Shown: in pieces, positions 18,803 to 29,774 of the stretch
Layout: each line of letters begins with the position of its first letter
Position numbering within the stretch: position 1 is the first letter of the stretch
Assembly (NCBI RefSeq): GCF_000002875.2
Contig: NC_009420.2
Span: 1,464,951-1,528,950 of the forward strand
DNA from: Leishmania infantum JPCM5
Lineage: Eukaryota; Euglenozoa; Kinetoplastea; Trypanosomatida; Trypanosomatidae
Direction: 5' to 3'
DNA length: 64,000 nt
Program-made: the position numbers and the translations under genes
The notes under the pieces: model-generated
Database searches by the model: none
What the model saw: only the letters and a program-made list of their open reading frames with translations
Told to the model about the DNA's origin: nothing

Positions 18803-20116
18803 ATGGCGGACTACAAGGTAAAGGACATCAGCCTCGCGGAGTGGGGCCGCAAGGCGATCGAGCTGGCTGAAAACGAGATGCCTGGTCTGATGGAGCTACG
18901 CCGCGAGTACGGCCCCTCCCAGCCTTTGAAGGGCGCCAAGATCGCCGGCTGCCTGCACATGACTGTGCAGACTGCCGTGCTGATCGAGACCCTCAAGGCC
19001 CTCGGTGCGGAGCTGCGCTGGTCGTCGTGCAACATCTTTTCCACTCAGGATAACGCCGCTGCGGCCATTGCCAAGGCTGGCGTACCGGTGTTCGCGTGGA
19101 AGGGTGAGACAGACGAGGAGTATGAGTGGTGCATCGCCCAGACAGTGAAGGGCTTCAGCGGTGACGGTCTGCCGAACATGATCCTCGACGACGGTGGCGA
19201 CCTCACGAATCTGGTGATCGACCACCACCCCGAGCTCGTGCCCAAGATCTTCGGTATCTCCGAGGAGACCACAACGGGTGTGAAGAACCTGTACAAGCGC
19301 CTGAGCAAGGGCAACCTCCCCATCTCCGCTATCAACGTTAACGACAGCGTGACGAAGAGCAAGTTCGACAACCTTTACGGCTGCCGAGAGTCCTTGGTGG
19401 ACGGCATCAAGCGCGCCACGGATGTAATGATTGCCGGCAAGACGTGCTGCGTGTGCGGATACGGTGATGTTGGTAAGGGCTGCGCCGCCGCCCTGCGCGC
19501 CTTCGGCGCTCGCGTCGTGGTAACGGAGGTGGACCCGATCAACGCCCTGCAGGCCTCCATGGAGGGCTACCAGGTCGCTCTGGTCGAGGACGTCATGGCC
19601 GATGCGCACATCTTCGTGACGACCACCGGCAACGATGACATCATCACCTCTGAACACTTCCCGCACATGCGCGACGACGCCATTGTGTGCAACATCGGCC
19701 ACTTCGACACGGAGATCCAGGTGGGATGGCTGGAGGCAAACGCCAAAGAGCACGTGGAAATCAAGCCTCAGGTGGACCGTTATACCATGGAGAACGGCCG
19801 CCACATCATCCTGCTGGCTAAGGGCCGCCTGGTCAACCTCGGCTGCGCCAGCGGCCACCCGTCCTTCGTGATGTCCAACTCCTTCACGAACCAGGTGCTG
19901 GCTCAGATCGAGCTCTGGAGCAACCGCGACAACGGCAAGTACCCACGCGGTGACAAGGCCGGCGTGTTCTTCCTGCCCAAGGCGCTCGATGAGAAGGTCG
20001 CTGCCCTCCACCTTGCCCACGTCGGCGCCAAGCTGACGAAACTGACTCCGAAACAGGCCGAGTACATCAACTGCCCGGTCAACGGCCCGTTCAAGCCGGA
20101 CCACTACCGCTACTAA
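18803..20116 (+). CDS. SAHH: S-adenosylhomocysteine hydrolase (adenosylhomocysteinase)
   Basis: 437 residues, the normal eukaryotic length. The enzyme hydrolyses S-adenosylhomocysteine to adenosine and homocysteine with bound NAD, removing the product inhibitor of methyltransferases in the cytosol. Visible signatures are [17 protein letters not shown] at the N-terminus, the substrate-domain segment [19 protein letters not shown], the NAD-binding glycine loop GYGDVGKG at residues 219-226, [15 protein letters not shown], and the conserved end KPDHYRY whose Lys/Tyr reach into the neighbouring subunit. The region is strongly codon-biased, as in abundant Leishmania enzymes. The ATG sits 13 nt after a strong trans-splice acceptor. 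Confidence 0.98.
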   Translation: MADYKVKDISLAEWGRKAIELAENEMPGLMELRREYGPSQPLKGAKIAGCLHMTVQTAVLIETLKALGAELRWSSCNIFSTQDNAAAAIAKAGVPVFAWKGETDEEYEWCIAQTVKGFSGDGLPNMILDDGGDLTNLVIDHHPELVPKIFGISEETTTGVKNLYKRLSKGNLPISAINVNDSVTKSKFDNLYGCRESLVDGIKRATDVMIAGKTCCVCGYGDVGKGCAAALRAFGARVVVTEVDPINALQASMEGYQVALVEDVMADAHIFVTTTGNDDIITSEHFPHMRDDAIVCNIGHFDTEIQVGWLEANAKEHVEIKPQVDRYTMENGRHIILLAKGRLVNLGCASGHPSFVMSNSFTNQVLAQIELWSNRDNGKYPRGDKAGVFFLPKALDEKVAALHLAHVGAKLTKLTPKQAEYINCPVNGPFKPDHYRY

Positions 20117-22893
20117 GCGCGTGCGCTGGTCCACAGGAAAGCCTGGAGAGTGCGAGAGGGGAGTGGGGCTGCTTGAGAGGAAGCATGATGAGACGTGACG
20201 ACGGGAGCGTTCGAGGAAGGAGCTGAGGGTTGTCGCATACCCGACACGCGCGCACACGCTGACGCTGCCATCCTGAAACGACAGTGCGGTCGACTCCCGC
20301 TGCTCCTTCTTTGATCGTCCGCTTCTTGCCTTGTTTTTCGTTCGATCGCCCCTCTTCCTCCCTTTTTTCGTCCTTTCTCCACTCAAGGTCATCATCTACA
20401 CCGCATGTTGTCGCTGACGCTTGTCCTATCGACGGGCGTCGCCCCCCCCCCTCTGCAGACGCCCAAAGGCGCGACGCAAGAAAAGACGAATAGAGTCACA
20501 GAAGAGAGGGGCCTGACGGACCAGTTGTGAAGTAAGCTGCGAGAGGTGAACAGAGAGTGGTGAGGAGCAGTGGCCCGGAGAGGTAACTAACTGGTTTCTG
20601 TCACCTTGCCTCCCGCCATCGCTGCAACGTCTCTGTTCTGTTTTTCTTTTTTCTGTGCTGACGCGTTCGTGCGGCGGGCTGGTCTTTCTCTCCGGTGTGG
20701 GTCTCTTCAAGGAAGAGGCGGGGAGAAAAGAGTGCTGGGGGTCGCACTCTGCATGACGGGGTGCGTTCGTCCATGTGGGTGTGTGTCATGGTCAGGCGCC
20801 CATATGCTCATGTGTGTCCGTGTGTCTGTAGTTGCGTGCACTTGTCGATTCTCTCTCTTCATCGGTAATCGATCCAGCTTCCTGTGTGGTTCGTTCTTTG
20901 CACAGCGATGCAAGTCGCAACAGCTCTGCAGCGAGCAGACGAATACCTCCACACTTTATCCAAGAGTGGTCTTCGCTATTTTTAACCCCCACCCCTTTTC
21001 GCCTTTCCCGATCTTCGCTCTGTTGAACATCTTTTTCTATGCGCTTCTCCGCTGTTCGCTGCAAGCTGCGGTAGAGACTGCGGGATGCAGGAGTTTGCGG
21101 TGCTGCGATGAAGGATGAGGCAACGTATGCGCGTGTGTATGCGTGTTGCTGTGCACGTATCGAGATTTCGAGCTGCCGTGGAGGGTGGCAGGAGGAGTTT
21201 CACGTGCAATGTGTGCTGTGACTTTGTCTCTCTCTCTCTCTCTCGAAGGGAGTGGGGCGCGACATGCGCTGGTACATCTGCCGACACAAAGACGCACAGA
21301 GCAGCAGCAACAGCAGCGGCAGCAACCCCCACAAAGTGTCCACACACGCCGGCCTCATACCTGAACTGCCCGCCCATCCTCCCTTTGAAGAAGCACACTA
21401 ATACACACACACACACACACACACAAACCGACCCTCGACCCCCCACCCCTCCCAGTCTGCACCGCTTTCCTTCTCCACCTTCTCCTATCGACTTCGCCGG
21501 GCTCTCGTGACCGTTGGCATGTGTAACATACTCAGTGGATGCTGCGCGTGACATGCATTTTCTTTGCCCTTATTTTTCAGGCTCGCTCCGTTACACATGG
21601 CGTGTCGGCTGTCGTCATATTTGGCGTCCCCTCGTGACATGGGACTCAACTCGTTGAGGTGGACCCTTTTTCTTTTGCTGTTGTTTTTGCACGAGAAATA
21701 AGCCTATCACATCGCATCAAACAACGAAGGGGAGAGTGGTGGTGGCGGTGGTGGTGGTGCGGGAAGGGGCTGAAGCGCAAACAGAGGCAAACTCACGCAT
21801 CACCACTGTGTACCTTCTTTCCTTGACATAAAATGGGGCAGGGTATCAAGAAGAAGAGAGGCATTCAAACTATGCTTCCTTCGCCAGACGAAAGCAGTCT
21901 TCAGAGTGAATGTGTGCCCTAATAGGAGGAAAAAAGAAAAAGGCTCACGGGCACGACGGAGCCGATGGCCAGTAATAGGGGAGATACCTGTTCATCTCTC
22001 TATATATACCCGCACCAGTAAAAGATATTTGTGGCCTTTCATTGTCGTCGAGGGGTGGAGTGGTGTTGGTGGGGGGAGGGGGGCTGCACAGAGCGAAGAA
22101 GAAAGAGAGCTAAGGTGCGTGGACAGCCAAGACGATCGAACTACCCGCTTGCTCTCTCTGTGGTCGCCTTCATGCACCCTTGCTGTTGGGGCGTTGCCGG
22201 AAACGGCTCGATCGTGGTTGGGAAGCCCTCCAACCACTTTCTCTGCGGACCCCGTGAAACGCGTTTCTCCATCTCTTTGCTGCATATCATTCCCCCTTCT
22301 CCCCCTTCTCTCTTCTTCCACCACCCACCATCTCGCTCGCTCTCCCTTGCAGCCAACACACAAAACGACCTGCGCTTCTTCTTTTGTTCCCCCCTTCCAC
22401 TAACCCGAATGCCGCGCATGCGCACACTCACACCCGCCGCAAATACTTCTGTAATTTGCCTCAGATAGCCGCGCAGTACTCAACGACGGGAGATTTGACG
22501 CAGACCCTTCACCTCCCCCTAGCAGCCGGCACTCATTTTTCTCACCACGGTGTACCTTTCCCTCGCTTTCGTGTCGAGGGCATCTTTGCTGCTACAGTGG
22601 TGGCGCTCTTTCTTATCTTCCTCTACAGAGCGCGCCAGCGCAGAGGAAACGGCGAGGTCCACAGGCCCTCTTATCAGAGGGGGGTTTTACGGAAGCACGT
22701 TCGCATTCCCTTCATTGCAGGAGGGAGGCAGCAACGCACTGAGGGCCGCGTGCTCACGCACAGAGTCGCACACGCGTGCACGAGCACTCTTGATCCCCTC
22801 CATCCGCTAAAGAGGTTGGGTCTGGGGTCCTTTTCTCGTCGTTGCTTTGTTTTGCGCTAGCTCTTTTTGAACATCACATCCGCTTGCATCGAG
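20117..22893. other. Long intergenic region
   Basis: About 2.8 kb. It contains a (TC)n run at about 21227-21244, an AC microsatellite at about 21402-21425 and GGT/GGC-rich repeats near 21738-21762. Open frames here start at non-ATG codons or read as low-complexity Cys/Ser/Leu runs, and I see no gene. It presumably contains a long 3'UTR of the hydrolase gene. Confidence 0.55.
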
Positions 22894-23295
22894 ATGGTGT
22901 TCTTCATCGCGGCTTCGGCTGCCATCTTCGTGCTCGCCGCCGGCGCGGTGCTGTTGTACGGCGCAGCGAGCATCCTTGCGGGCGGCTTCCTCCGCTTAGC
23001 GCTTGGCGCGTTGCTGCTGGGTATGTCGCTCTCCGTCGTTTTCTCCGCCACAGCCAATCTACTGCTGGTCACTTTTTCGCGCTACGATCTGGAGCCTAGG
23101 CCGCCGATTATTTTTCTGCGCAGCTTCCTTGCAGCCATGGGGCAGCCCACCCTAACAGGAGTTATTGGCTTGTCGCTGGTGGCGCTGATTTCGCTGGCTG
23201 CCTCGAAGGTGCGAGTGATGGTGGAAGAGATGGACATTCTGATCCGCTCCCACGCCGCGTACGCAGCGCGTAGCGATCGTACGGCTGCACCGTAA
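22894..23295 (+). CDS. Small multi-span membrane protein, unknown function
   Basis: A 133-residue protein that I do not recognise. It has a first hydrophobic span at residues about 1-23 (MVFFIAASAAIFVLAAGAV), a second long hydrophobic hairpin at about 27-62 (LALGALLLGMSLSVVFSATA), a short loop with RYDLEPRPP, and a third span at about 84-104. An amphipathic tail with MVEEMDILIRS follows. The frame opens at TTG at 22867, so the ATG at 22894 is chosen as start. GC3-rich codon use and the clean hydrophobic pattern support a real gene despite its size. Confidence 0.7.
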   Translation: MVFFIAASAAIFVLAAGAVLLYGAASILAGGFLRLALGALLLGMSLSVVFSATANLLLVTFSRYDLEPRPPIIFLRSFLAAMGQPTLTGVIGLSLVALISLAASKVRVMVEEMDILIRSHAAYAARSDRTAAP

Positions 23296-24244
23296 ATGGT
23301 AGTGGGAGAGGCAAAGTAGTCACTGATGCCGTGGCGTCCCTGTCGGAGGGGTCAGCGTGTTAAGGATCACCATGTGAGGTGTTAGCGGAGGAGGTACCAG
23401 CAAAGGAGCATGTGTTCCTGTGCGGTTCTCCGGTGGCATGAGGGAGGAGGAGAGGCTTTGTGCGGATGATGTCGGAACGTTTGCGCACTCCGCTTCACGT
23501 TAGGGTGCGCCGGTCATCCTGTGCGGTGACGCTCTGAACCCGGCCATTTTGACAGCTCCGCAGAACTGCTGAGGGTGATGCCGCCCTAGAGAAAGACTGG
23601 GTTAGCATAAGGCGTATACACGCAAACCAAACGAAAGAGATCGTCCACCCCCTTCTTCATACACGCTTACACAGGGGACCGATTGCGGCTGGCGCTGGAG
23701 CCCACTGGCGGAGCACCAGCGCCGTACTGCTGGAAAGAGGAGAGCTGTACGTGGAGCTGCTTCCATTTAATCGGCTCTTCATGCTTCTACCCTTGCAAGG
23801 TATCACCTGCTTCCTTTTTGTTCCTCCTCTCCCTCTTTGTAGAGGCGCGGGTGCTGCTCATCTGCCGCCCTTTCGCCCATTTCTCTGCCCGCCCCATTCA
23901 TGAACGCGCGCGCTCTTTATCCAGCCTTCCCGCACTGCCACCTCCACCAAGCACAGGCAGCGGAGTGGCACACGCAAGACACCCCCACCCCCGATTTCTG
24001 CTTTGTATCGTACGCCATAGGCACCTGAAAGTACTATAGAGGACAGAAAAGCTGTCTAGGCACTTCATGGAGGACAAGCTGCGAAGCCGCTGCTAGCCGT
24101 TCTCTCGGAGAACCTCACCCCACGCTGCTCTAGTTCTTCCGATCTTCTCTCCAGGTGCTTTTCCGTGTTACCCCGCGTCCCTCTTCCCCTCTACCAGCAC
24201 CCCTCGCGTCTCCGCCTTGTCTCGCTCATGTTACACCGCAACCC
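23296..24244. other. Intergenic region upstream of TERT
   Basis: Mixed-composition sequence to about 23640 without a usable open frame, then C/T-rich sequence. No gene seen. The TERT acceptor lies at the right end. Confidence 0.5.
24134..24154 (+). promoter_or_regulatory. Probable spliced-leader acceptor of TERT
   Basis: The tract TTCTTCCGATCTTCTCTCCAG ends in AG at 24153-24154, giving a 90-nt leader up to the ATG at 24245. The upstream GTG-initiated extension of the frame therefore lies in the leader. Confidence 0.5.
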
Positions 24245-27200
24245 ATGTCCGCCTCGTTTCCATCTATTCCGGGCTTTGCCGGCCCGCTGTCCCTCAAAGC
24301 CTTCCTGGAAGAGTACTTTGGCCTCCATCTCACGTTTGCCGTAGAAACGGCGTCTCCGTCACCACGGGCAGCCGCAGCGGCAGAGGCACCGAGTGCTGCA
24401 GGGTTTCGTGCTTTGCGTGATGTGGTGCTGCCGCCCAACCAATCATTCCTGGTCGTCGTGTACGTGGCGCTGCACGCCTCTTCTTCCCCTCCGCCTACCA
24501 CAGCACACGCATCCCCAACACCACCGACACCGGCTCCGGGTTGCGCCGCGTCTGCCACGGGGTTTGGGCGGCTTCGGCAGCCGCTGACCCATCAGACGGC
24601 GGCATCGACAGCTCACGATACATATGTGGCACGATGCAGCCCCGCCGACCGACCGAACTCCTCCTGTTCGTCTTCGTCATCCACGGGCAAGAACGGCAAC
24701 GCTCGTGGTCTCTGGCGTTCCTCCGCCTTTTGGCTTCTCTACACCAACACTTCTCATCGACCCCTCACCGACGCTCTGCTGCGCCACCCGTGGTGGGCAT
24801 CGTTTGCCGCCTGCCTGGGTCCCGCAGCTATGGGGTTTATCGAGATGTACTGCCCTATCGTTCTTCAGCTGGAGGCGATGGCTGGCGGGGTGCAGGTGCT
24901 CGGACCTGCCCTGAAACATGCAGCATTAGAGACGTCGTTTTCCGCGACGGCGCCGTCATCGGAGATGAAGGGCCCGCCGCCACAGGGAAGCGGCTATGTC
25001 TCTTCACGTGGTGTGAAGCGTGCCGTCGACACAGGCGAATGCTCCGGGTTTCTGCCGCTTCAAAAGCAGAGGCGTGTGGAGGCGCCGCCAAAGGCGAAGG
25101 CGGGACGAAGGCTCCAGCGAGGGGTCGTCCCGTGTAGCCGTCCACGCCGAGACGATCCTTTTGCCAGTCCCGTGAACCGCGCGGCGATGCCCGTCACCTG
25201 GGCGGCCGCGTTGACACGCACCGATGTTCCGCGTACGCGACTCTACAGTGTGCGCGTCTCGGATAGCGACGGCGCCGGTGACGGAAGCGGCGGCGCGCTT
25301 CCGCTGCCAGCGGGCTTCCTCGAGGCTCAGTGGCTTCGCCGCCATCCGCATAGTCTGCACCGCGTGCTGCAAGCCGCTCTGCCAAAGAGGGTGGCCTACG
25401 GGGCATCTGCGCGGCGCTACTCTGTGGGTGCTAGCGAGAGGGTCACAGGATGCACCAGTGTAGAGGACATACCGATGTGGCACGTGGCGCACGTCTTCCG
25501 TTGGTTAGTGCTGCAGCCTCCTCAGAGCGGCGCGGACGCTTCTCCGACAACCCCACCGAAGTTCGACTTGCCGTCCTACCTGCGCCGTCTTCTGTCGACT
25601 GTTGTCGACCAGTGCAGTCGCTTGGATCTCCGCGGGGCCGCCCTAAAGCATACCGGCTACCTGGAGGAAGCTTTCCGTCGTCAGCAGCAAGGCGTGGAGC
25701 CGTGGGATGTGCAGCGGCTCTCCACCCCCGTCGATGTGGTGGTCTCCTACCTGCGCACACTGCTGTCCACTCTACGCTGGGCACCTTTGAAGGAGGCCAA
25801 GAACAGGTCGTTTTGGGGACGCGATGCAGCCGGTAGCGAACGTGTGCTCGACGCGCTCATGGGAGCGGTGCGGAACTGGCTGATCGCCGGCCGCCACGCC
25901 ATCGTTCCAGTCTCCCGCTTCTTGGACGGCGTGCCTGTGGCTCAGGTGCCGTGGCTAAACGGATTCTACACCACGACCCCTTCGCTGCCGTTCTCAGCAG
26001 CGACTTCGTCCGCGGCTCGTCACGCGCGCCGCGAGCGCTCGCACGTTCAGCAGCGTGTTTGGCTTCAGTTCGTCTTGTTCCTCACGCAGGACATACTGCC
26101 TTTCTTGCTGCGCGCGTCCTTCACGATTACGTGGAGTTCCAAGAATACGCACAAACTTCTTTTTTTCCCTGCATTTGTGTGGCGTAGACTGATCCGCCGC
26201 GAGGTGCGTCGTACTCGATCTTGTGGTGCCCCGCGTTCGCAGATGCCACTGGCCGGGGAAAGCGCTCGCAGTGTTGGTGCTGAGCGTGTTGCGTTGTCCT
26301 CGGCACCATGCGCATGTGAAGGCGCGGCTACGGCTGCGCTCCCCACGCCCCACTCAGCGGCTTCCAAGGCATCTGCGGCCATTTCTGCACCGAGAGACGT
26401 ATGGCGCGCCGTTCGTACTGACGGTGTGTTGGCGCATCGGGGCGCGCGCGCGACCCTTGCCACACGCGGCGGCGGTGCATCCTGCCTGTACGCTAGCGTT
26501 CGCTTCCGCCCTGACCGGCGCAAGCTGCGACCCATTGCCGTGGTGCGCAGCGCGTCTCTGCGGTCGTTGAAAGAAATGGCCCGTGGCTCACCGAGCCCGT
26601 ACAGCCACGCAAGCGCCATCGTACGCTTGTTGTGCAGACTAGGGTGCAGTGACACCGATGGTCAGCTGCCGGCTGCGACAGCGACACTGCTCAGGCGGGT
26701 GCAGGCACGCAGCCGTCACAACCACCATACTGGCGTTCATCGCTTTCCCCACCCGCTGCCCCCGCACCTTCCGCACAAGGCAGCATTGCGGGACGCACTG
26801 CGCTGCTTGGTAAGCGGAGTGGAGGAGCAGCGCGTGCGGGACGGTCTGCCTCGCCTGAGCAACCTCTCCCACCAAGACGAGTACGCAGAGCTGCGCAGTT
26901 TTTGCGAGGAGGTGCGGAGGAGGCCCGCTCTGCCGTGCGAAGGTCCTGCGGGGACAGCGCCAGTGGTTTCATCGGCGTCACCGCCGAGCGCGGCTGCCTG
27001 TTGTTTCGCGCCTTACGTTACCCTCGTCCGCAGCGATGCCTCGCGTTGCTACGATAACTTACCACAAGAGCGGGTGCTCGCAGCAGTGGCGTCTCTGGTG
27101 AAGCATGACGCCTACCGCGTGCTTCGCTTTACCGCCATTCACGCCCTGGATGGCGAGGCAGCGTGCAAGGGTGGGTGCCTGCTCCGGCGCACCTTCACGA

Positions 27201-28600
27201 CGCGCACCATCGCGTGCGCGGAGGCGGAGTGCGGCGTTCTGGCTCGAATTCCTCGCGGCCACATCTATTGGGAGGAGGAGGAGGAGGGGCGCACACTGAG
27301 TGGGCCCCATACCACCGCTGCCGTTTCTCGCACAACCAAGGCTAGCAGCCGCTGCGGCGCGAACCTGATTTCCGGTGCCGCTGTCCGCGCACTCCTGAGC
27401 GAACACTTACGGCACCATCTCGTTGTCGTGTCGGGAGGCAACTTGCTCGAACAGCGCGTCGGAATCCTGCAGGGCTCCCCGGTGGCGATGCTCCTGTGCG
27501 ACCGCCTCTTCTCCGACGTCGTGGACACAGCTCTGTCGGGTATCCTGAGCGAGCACGCGGAGCGGTCGCTGCTGCTGCGTCGGGTCGACGATGTGCTTGT
27601 TGCCACCACATCACCCGCTGCGGCGGAGAGGTGCCTGCAGGCGATGCAGCGCGGCTGGCCTTCGGTGGGGTACCTGAGCAACCCGAGCAAGTTAACGCTG
27701 TCGACAGCATGCGGCAGCCTCGTTCCCTGGTGCGGTCTTCTCCTACACGACACGACGCTCGAGGTCAGCGTGGAGTGGCGGCGTATTGGGGTTCTATTGG
27801 CGTCTCTCCGCGTCGGCGATCCCCACTACGTGCATCGTGGGGATCACGAGCCGTTGTACTTGACGCAGCGCTTTCTTGCAGTGCTGCAGCTGCGTGTGGC
27901 ACCCACGGTGCTGTGCGGACGTATGAACTCCAAAACCCGTCAGCTGCAGACCTTCTACGAGGTTGGTCTGCTGTGGAGCCGTGTGGTGCTGGAGAAGGTG
28001 CAGGAGGCCTTGCCGGCGGCGCGTAATCGCTGTGTGGCGGTGCTACTGCTGCATCCGCTCGCCGTATGCGTGGGTCGTCTGTGTCGGCTGTTGAATCGTC
28101 ATCAGCGCTTTCTAGCGGCCCGGAAGTCTGCGTGCGACGTGTCGGCTGCCGAGGTGCGGGCCTGCGTTTTAACAGCACTTCATCGCACGGTGCAAGCCAA
28201 GTTGAGGGTGCTACAGGCTCGCACCGTTCGCGTGATGACCGCGCAGAGAGGGCGGACACCGAGAGGGACCTCTCTGAAAGGGCGACAGAAGCCCCCTTGC
28301 ACCAACAAGGCATCGTCTGCTGGATGCAAGTATTGCGAGCGACGCCGCAAAGGCCGTAATCGTCGTTGTAGCACGCGTGTCTGCTTGCGCTCCTTCTGGT
28401 GGTTGGCTGCCGCAGAGGTCGAGTTGCAGTGGCGCCGCTCCCTCGGAGCCCTGCACAGAGCAGCACCACACCCTGGCGAAGCGCGCGGGTCGACCGCACC
28501 TTCACTTTCACCGAGTGCGTCGGCATCATTGCTGATGGAAGATGGCCCTTTATCGATGCACGCGCGTGCGCTAAGCGCGACGCGACTCTCGCAGACTTGA
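24245..28600 (+). CDS. TERT: Telomerase reverse transcriptase catalytic subunit
   Basis: 1451 residues. This size matches my memory of Leishmania TERT and is larger than human (1132). It extends telomeric repeats using the telomerase RNA. Reverse-transcriptase motifs appear in order: motif 1/2 with FRPDRRKLRPIAVV at about residue 757; motif A with TLVRSDASRCYDN (catalytic Asp931); motif B' with VGILQGSPVAMLL at about 1072; motif C with RRVDDVLVAT (Asp1115 and Asp1116); motif D around LSNPSKLTLS; and motif E with WCGLLLHD. The N-terminal region before about residue 430 has Pro/Ser-rich linkers with basic patches; the TRBD-like part lies around 430-700. The C-terminal extension is Arg/Lys-rich with a Cys-rich KYCERRRKGRNRRCSTRVC segment. 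No frame break is visible. Confidence 0.96.
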   Translation: MSASFPSIPGFAGPLSLKAFLEEYFGLHLTFAVETASPSPRAAAAAEAPSAAGFRALRDVVLPPNQSFLVVVYVALHASSSPPPTTAHASPTPPTPAPGCAASATGFGRLRQPLTHQTAASTAHDTYVARCSPADRPNSSCSSSSSTGKNGNARGLWRSSAFWLLYTNTSHRPLTDALLRHPWWASFAACLGPAAMGFIEMYCPIVLQLEAMAGGVQVLGPALKHAALETSFSATAPSSEMKGPPPQGSGYVSSRGVKRAVDTGECSGFLPLQKQRRVEAPPKAKAGRRLQRGVVPCSRPRRDDPFASPVNRAAMPVTWAAALTRTDVPRTRLYSVRVSDSDGAGDGSGGALPLPAGFLEAQWLRRHPHSLHRVLQAALPKRVAYGASARRYSVGASERVTGCTSVEDIPMWHVAHVFRWLVLQPPQSGADASPTTPPKFDLPSYLRRLLSTVVDQCSRLDLRGAALKHTGYLEEAFRRQQQGVEPWDVQRLSTPVDVVVSYLRTLLSTLRWAPLKEAKNRSFWGRDAAGSERVLDALMGAVRNWLIAGRHAIVPVSRFLDGVPVAQVPWLNGFYTTTPSLPFSAATSSAARHARRERSHVQQRVWLQFVLFLTQDILPFLLRASFTITWSSKNTHKLLFFPAFVWRRLIRREVRRTRSCGAPRSQMPLAGESARSVGAERVALSSAPCACEGAATAALPTPHSAASKASAAISAPRDVWRAVRTDGVLAHRGARATLATRGGGASCLYASVRFRPDRRKLRPIAVVRSASLRSLKEMARGSPSPYSHASAIVRLLCRLGCSDTDGQLPAATATLLRRVQARSRHNHHTGVHRFPHPLPPHLPHKAALRDALRCLVSGVEEQRVRDGLPRLSNLSHQDEYAELRSFCEEVRRRPALPCEGPAGTAPVVSSASPPSAAACCFAPYVTLVRSDASRCYDNLPQERVLAAVASLVKHDAYRVLRFTAIHALDGEAACKGGCLLRRTFTTRTIACAEAECGVLARIPRGHIYWEEEEEGRTLSGPHTTAAVSRTTKASSRCGANLISGAAVRALLSEHLRHHLVVVSGGNLLEQRVGILQGSPVAMLLCDRLFSDVVDTALSGILSEHAERSLLLRRVDDVLVATTSPAAAERCLQAMQRGWPSVGYLSNPSKLTLSTACGSLVPWCGLLLHDTTLEVSVEWRRIGVLLASLRVGDPHYVHRGDHEPLYLTQRFLAVLQLRVAPTVLCGRMNSKTRQLQTFYEVGLLWSRVVLEKVQEALPAARNRCVAVLLLHPLAVCVGRLCRLLNRHQRFLAARKSACDVSAAEVRACVLTALHRTVQAKLRVLQARTVRVMTAQRGRTPRGTSLKGRQKPPCTNKASSAGCKYCERRRKGRNRRCSTRVCLRSFWWLAAAEVELQWRRSLGALHRAAPHPGEARGSTAPSLSPSASASLLMEDGPLSMHARALSATRLSQT

Positions 28601-29774
28601 GGGAAAGTGAGAAGCACTACTTCGAATGATGTGTGCTCATGTATGTGCCCCCTCGGTAAGTGTTGGGGTTACCTCTGATGGTGCCTCGGTATCTACTGCG
28701 TCTGGTCCATACTCCGCTAGATCCTCCCCTGCGTGTGGCTGTCTACCCTACACTGACCTGCAGTGCATACTCGCGCGCGCGCACACACAGAGAAACGGTA
28801 ACGCGTGCAGTGTTGGTGAGCTGATTGCGGTCACACACACACACACACACATACACAACGCAGTGGTGGTGCACATCAAGTGCGACGTTACGTATCACTG
28901 CTCTGCTTCCCAATAGGGTTCGTGGCCCTCCTCGTTGGCTGCTGCGATTTTCCAGCAGACGTCAACGTGGTGTCTCCGTCGCCCGCATCACTGTGCTCTT
29001 GTACTTCACTGCCATGGTGTGGGAGCGCCACCACCACTGCACATGCATGGACCTCGTACAGCTTCTCTCATGCCTGCCGCAGCTTTTCTCTCTGTTCACT
29101 TGCTCTGTCTGCTTCCTTCTTTTCCCCCATCACGTGTCCTGCGGTGTACCGCCCCGCACGTCCTTTTGCCTTCTCAGAGACCCGTGCGCCTTCTCGCCGC
29201 CTGTTTACGTCTTCAAGCTGGCGTTGCCGCCAGGTGCCGCTCGCCGCTAAATCGCTTTCTCCCCCTTCCCTTCCCTTCCTTTCCTTCCCCCGTCGTCGTG
29301 CTTGTTGCCGTGTCTTGCTCTCTCCAAGGTCTCTCTCTCGACCCGAACGGCTGTCTGGCTCTCACCTCCACTCGCCGGCAACGGCAAGCTCGAGAGCAAG
29401 GAGAACCCGACACTCATAAGCGGGCGCCGTGTGTGCTTAGTCTCTTCTCTAAACAGGTGAGCATCCATGCATAGCGCAAGATAGCGCCACCCTCGTTGTC
29501 GCGCGCGCGCATACACAAACGAAACCCCACGGAGGCGCACGCACTGCCAAACAGATGCACGAGCCTGTATGCACACGTGCATGCACTGAGCTCGACGTTT
29601 TTTTTTGTTTTCTTTTTGCCTGTCTAGCTCCTCAATGCTCTCCTGCACTGCTACATCCTCCTCTCTCTTCATCAGCCATCACCTCCTTGGGTAGGCAACT
29701 CCGACCTTTGGAGAGGGCCGCGTCCGCGCCATACACGCGTTCTAGCAGGGCGAAAAAGGTAGGAGGGGTGGATA
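28601..29774. other. Intergenic region
   Basis: 3'UTR-like sequence with a CA microsatellite at about 28832-28850, then C/T-rich sequence from 29070 to 29340 and a T tract near 29600. No gene seen. Confidence 0.5.

Noticed and set aside
18896..20395. A 499-codon minus-strand frame opposite adenosylhomocysteinase
   Set aside because: It is a shadow of the strongly GC3-biased gene on the other strand; its product is low-complexity and the sense gene is certain.
22384..22860. A 158-codon + strand frame with one hydrophobic stretch
   Set aside because: It has no ATG (opens at TTG), runs through C/T-rich leader sequence, and lies in the expected 5' leader of the gene at 22894.
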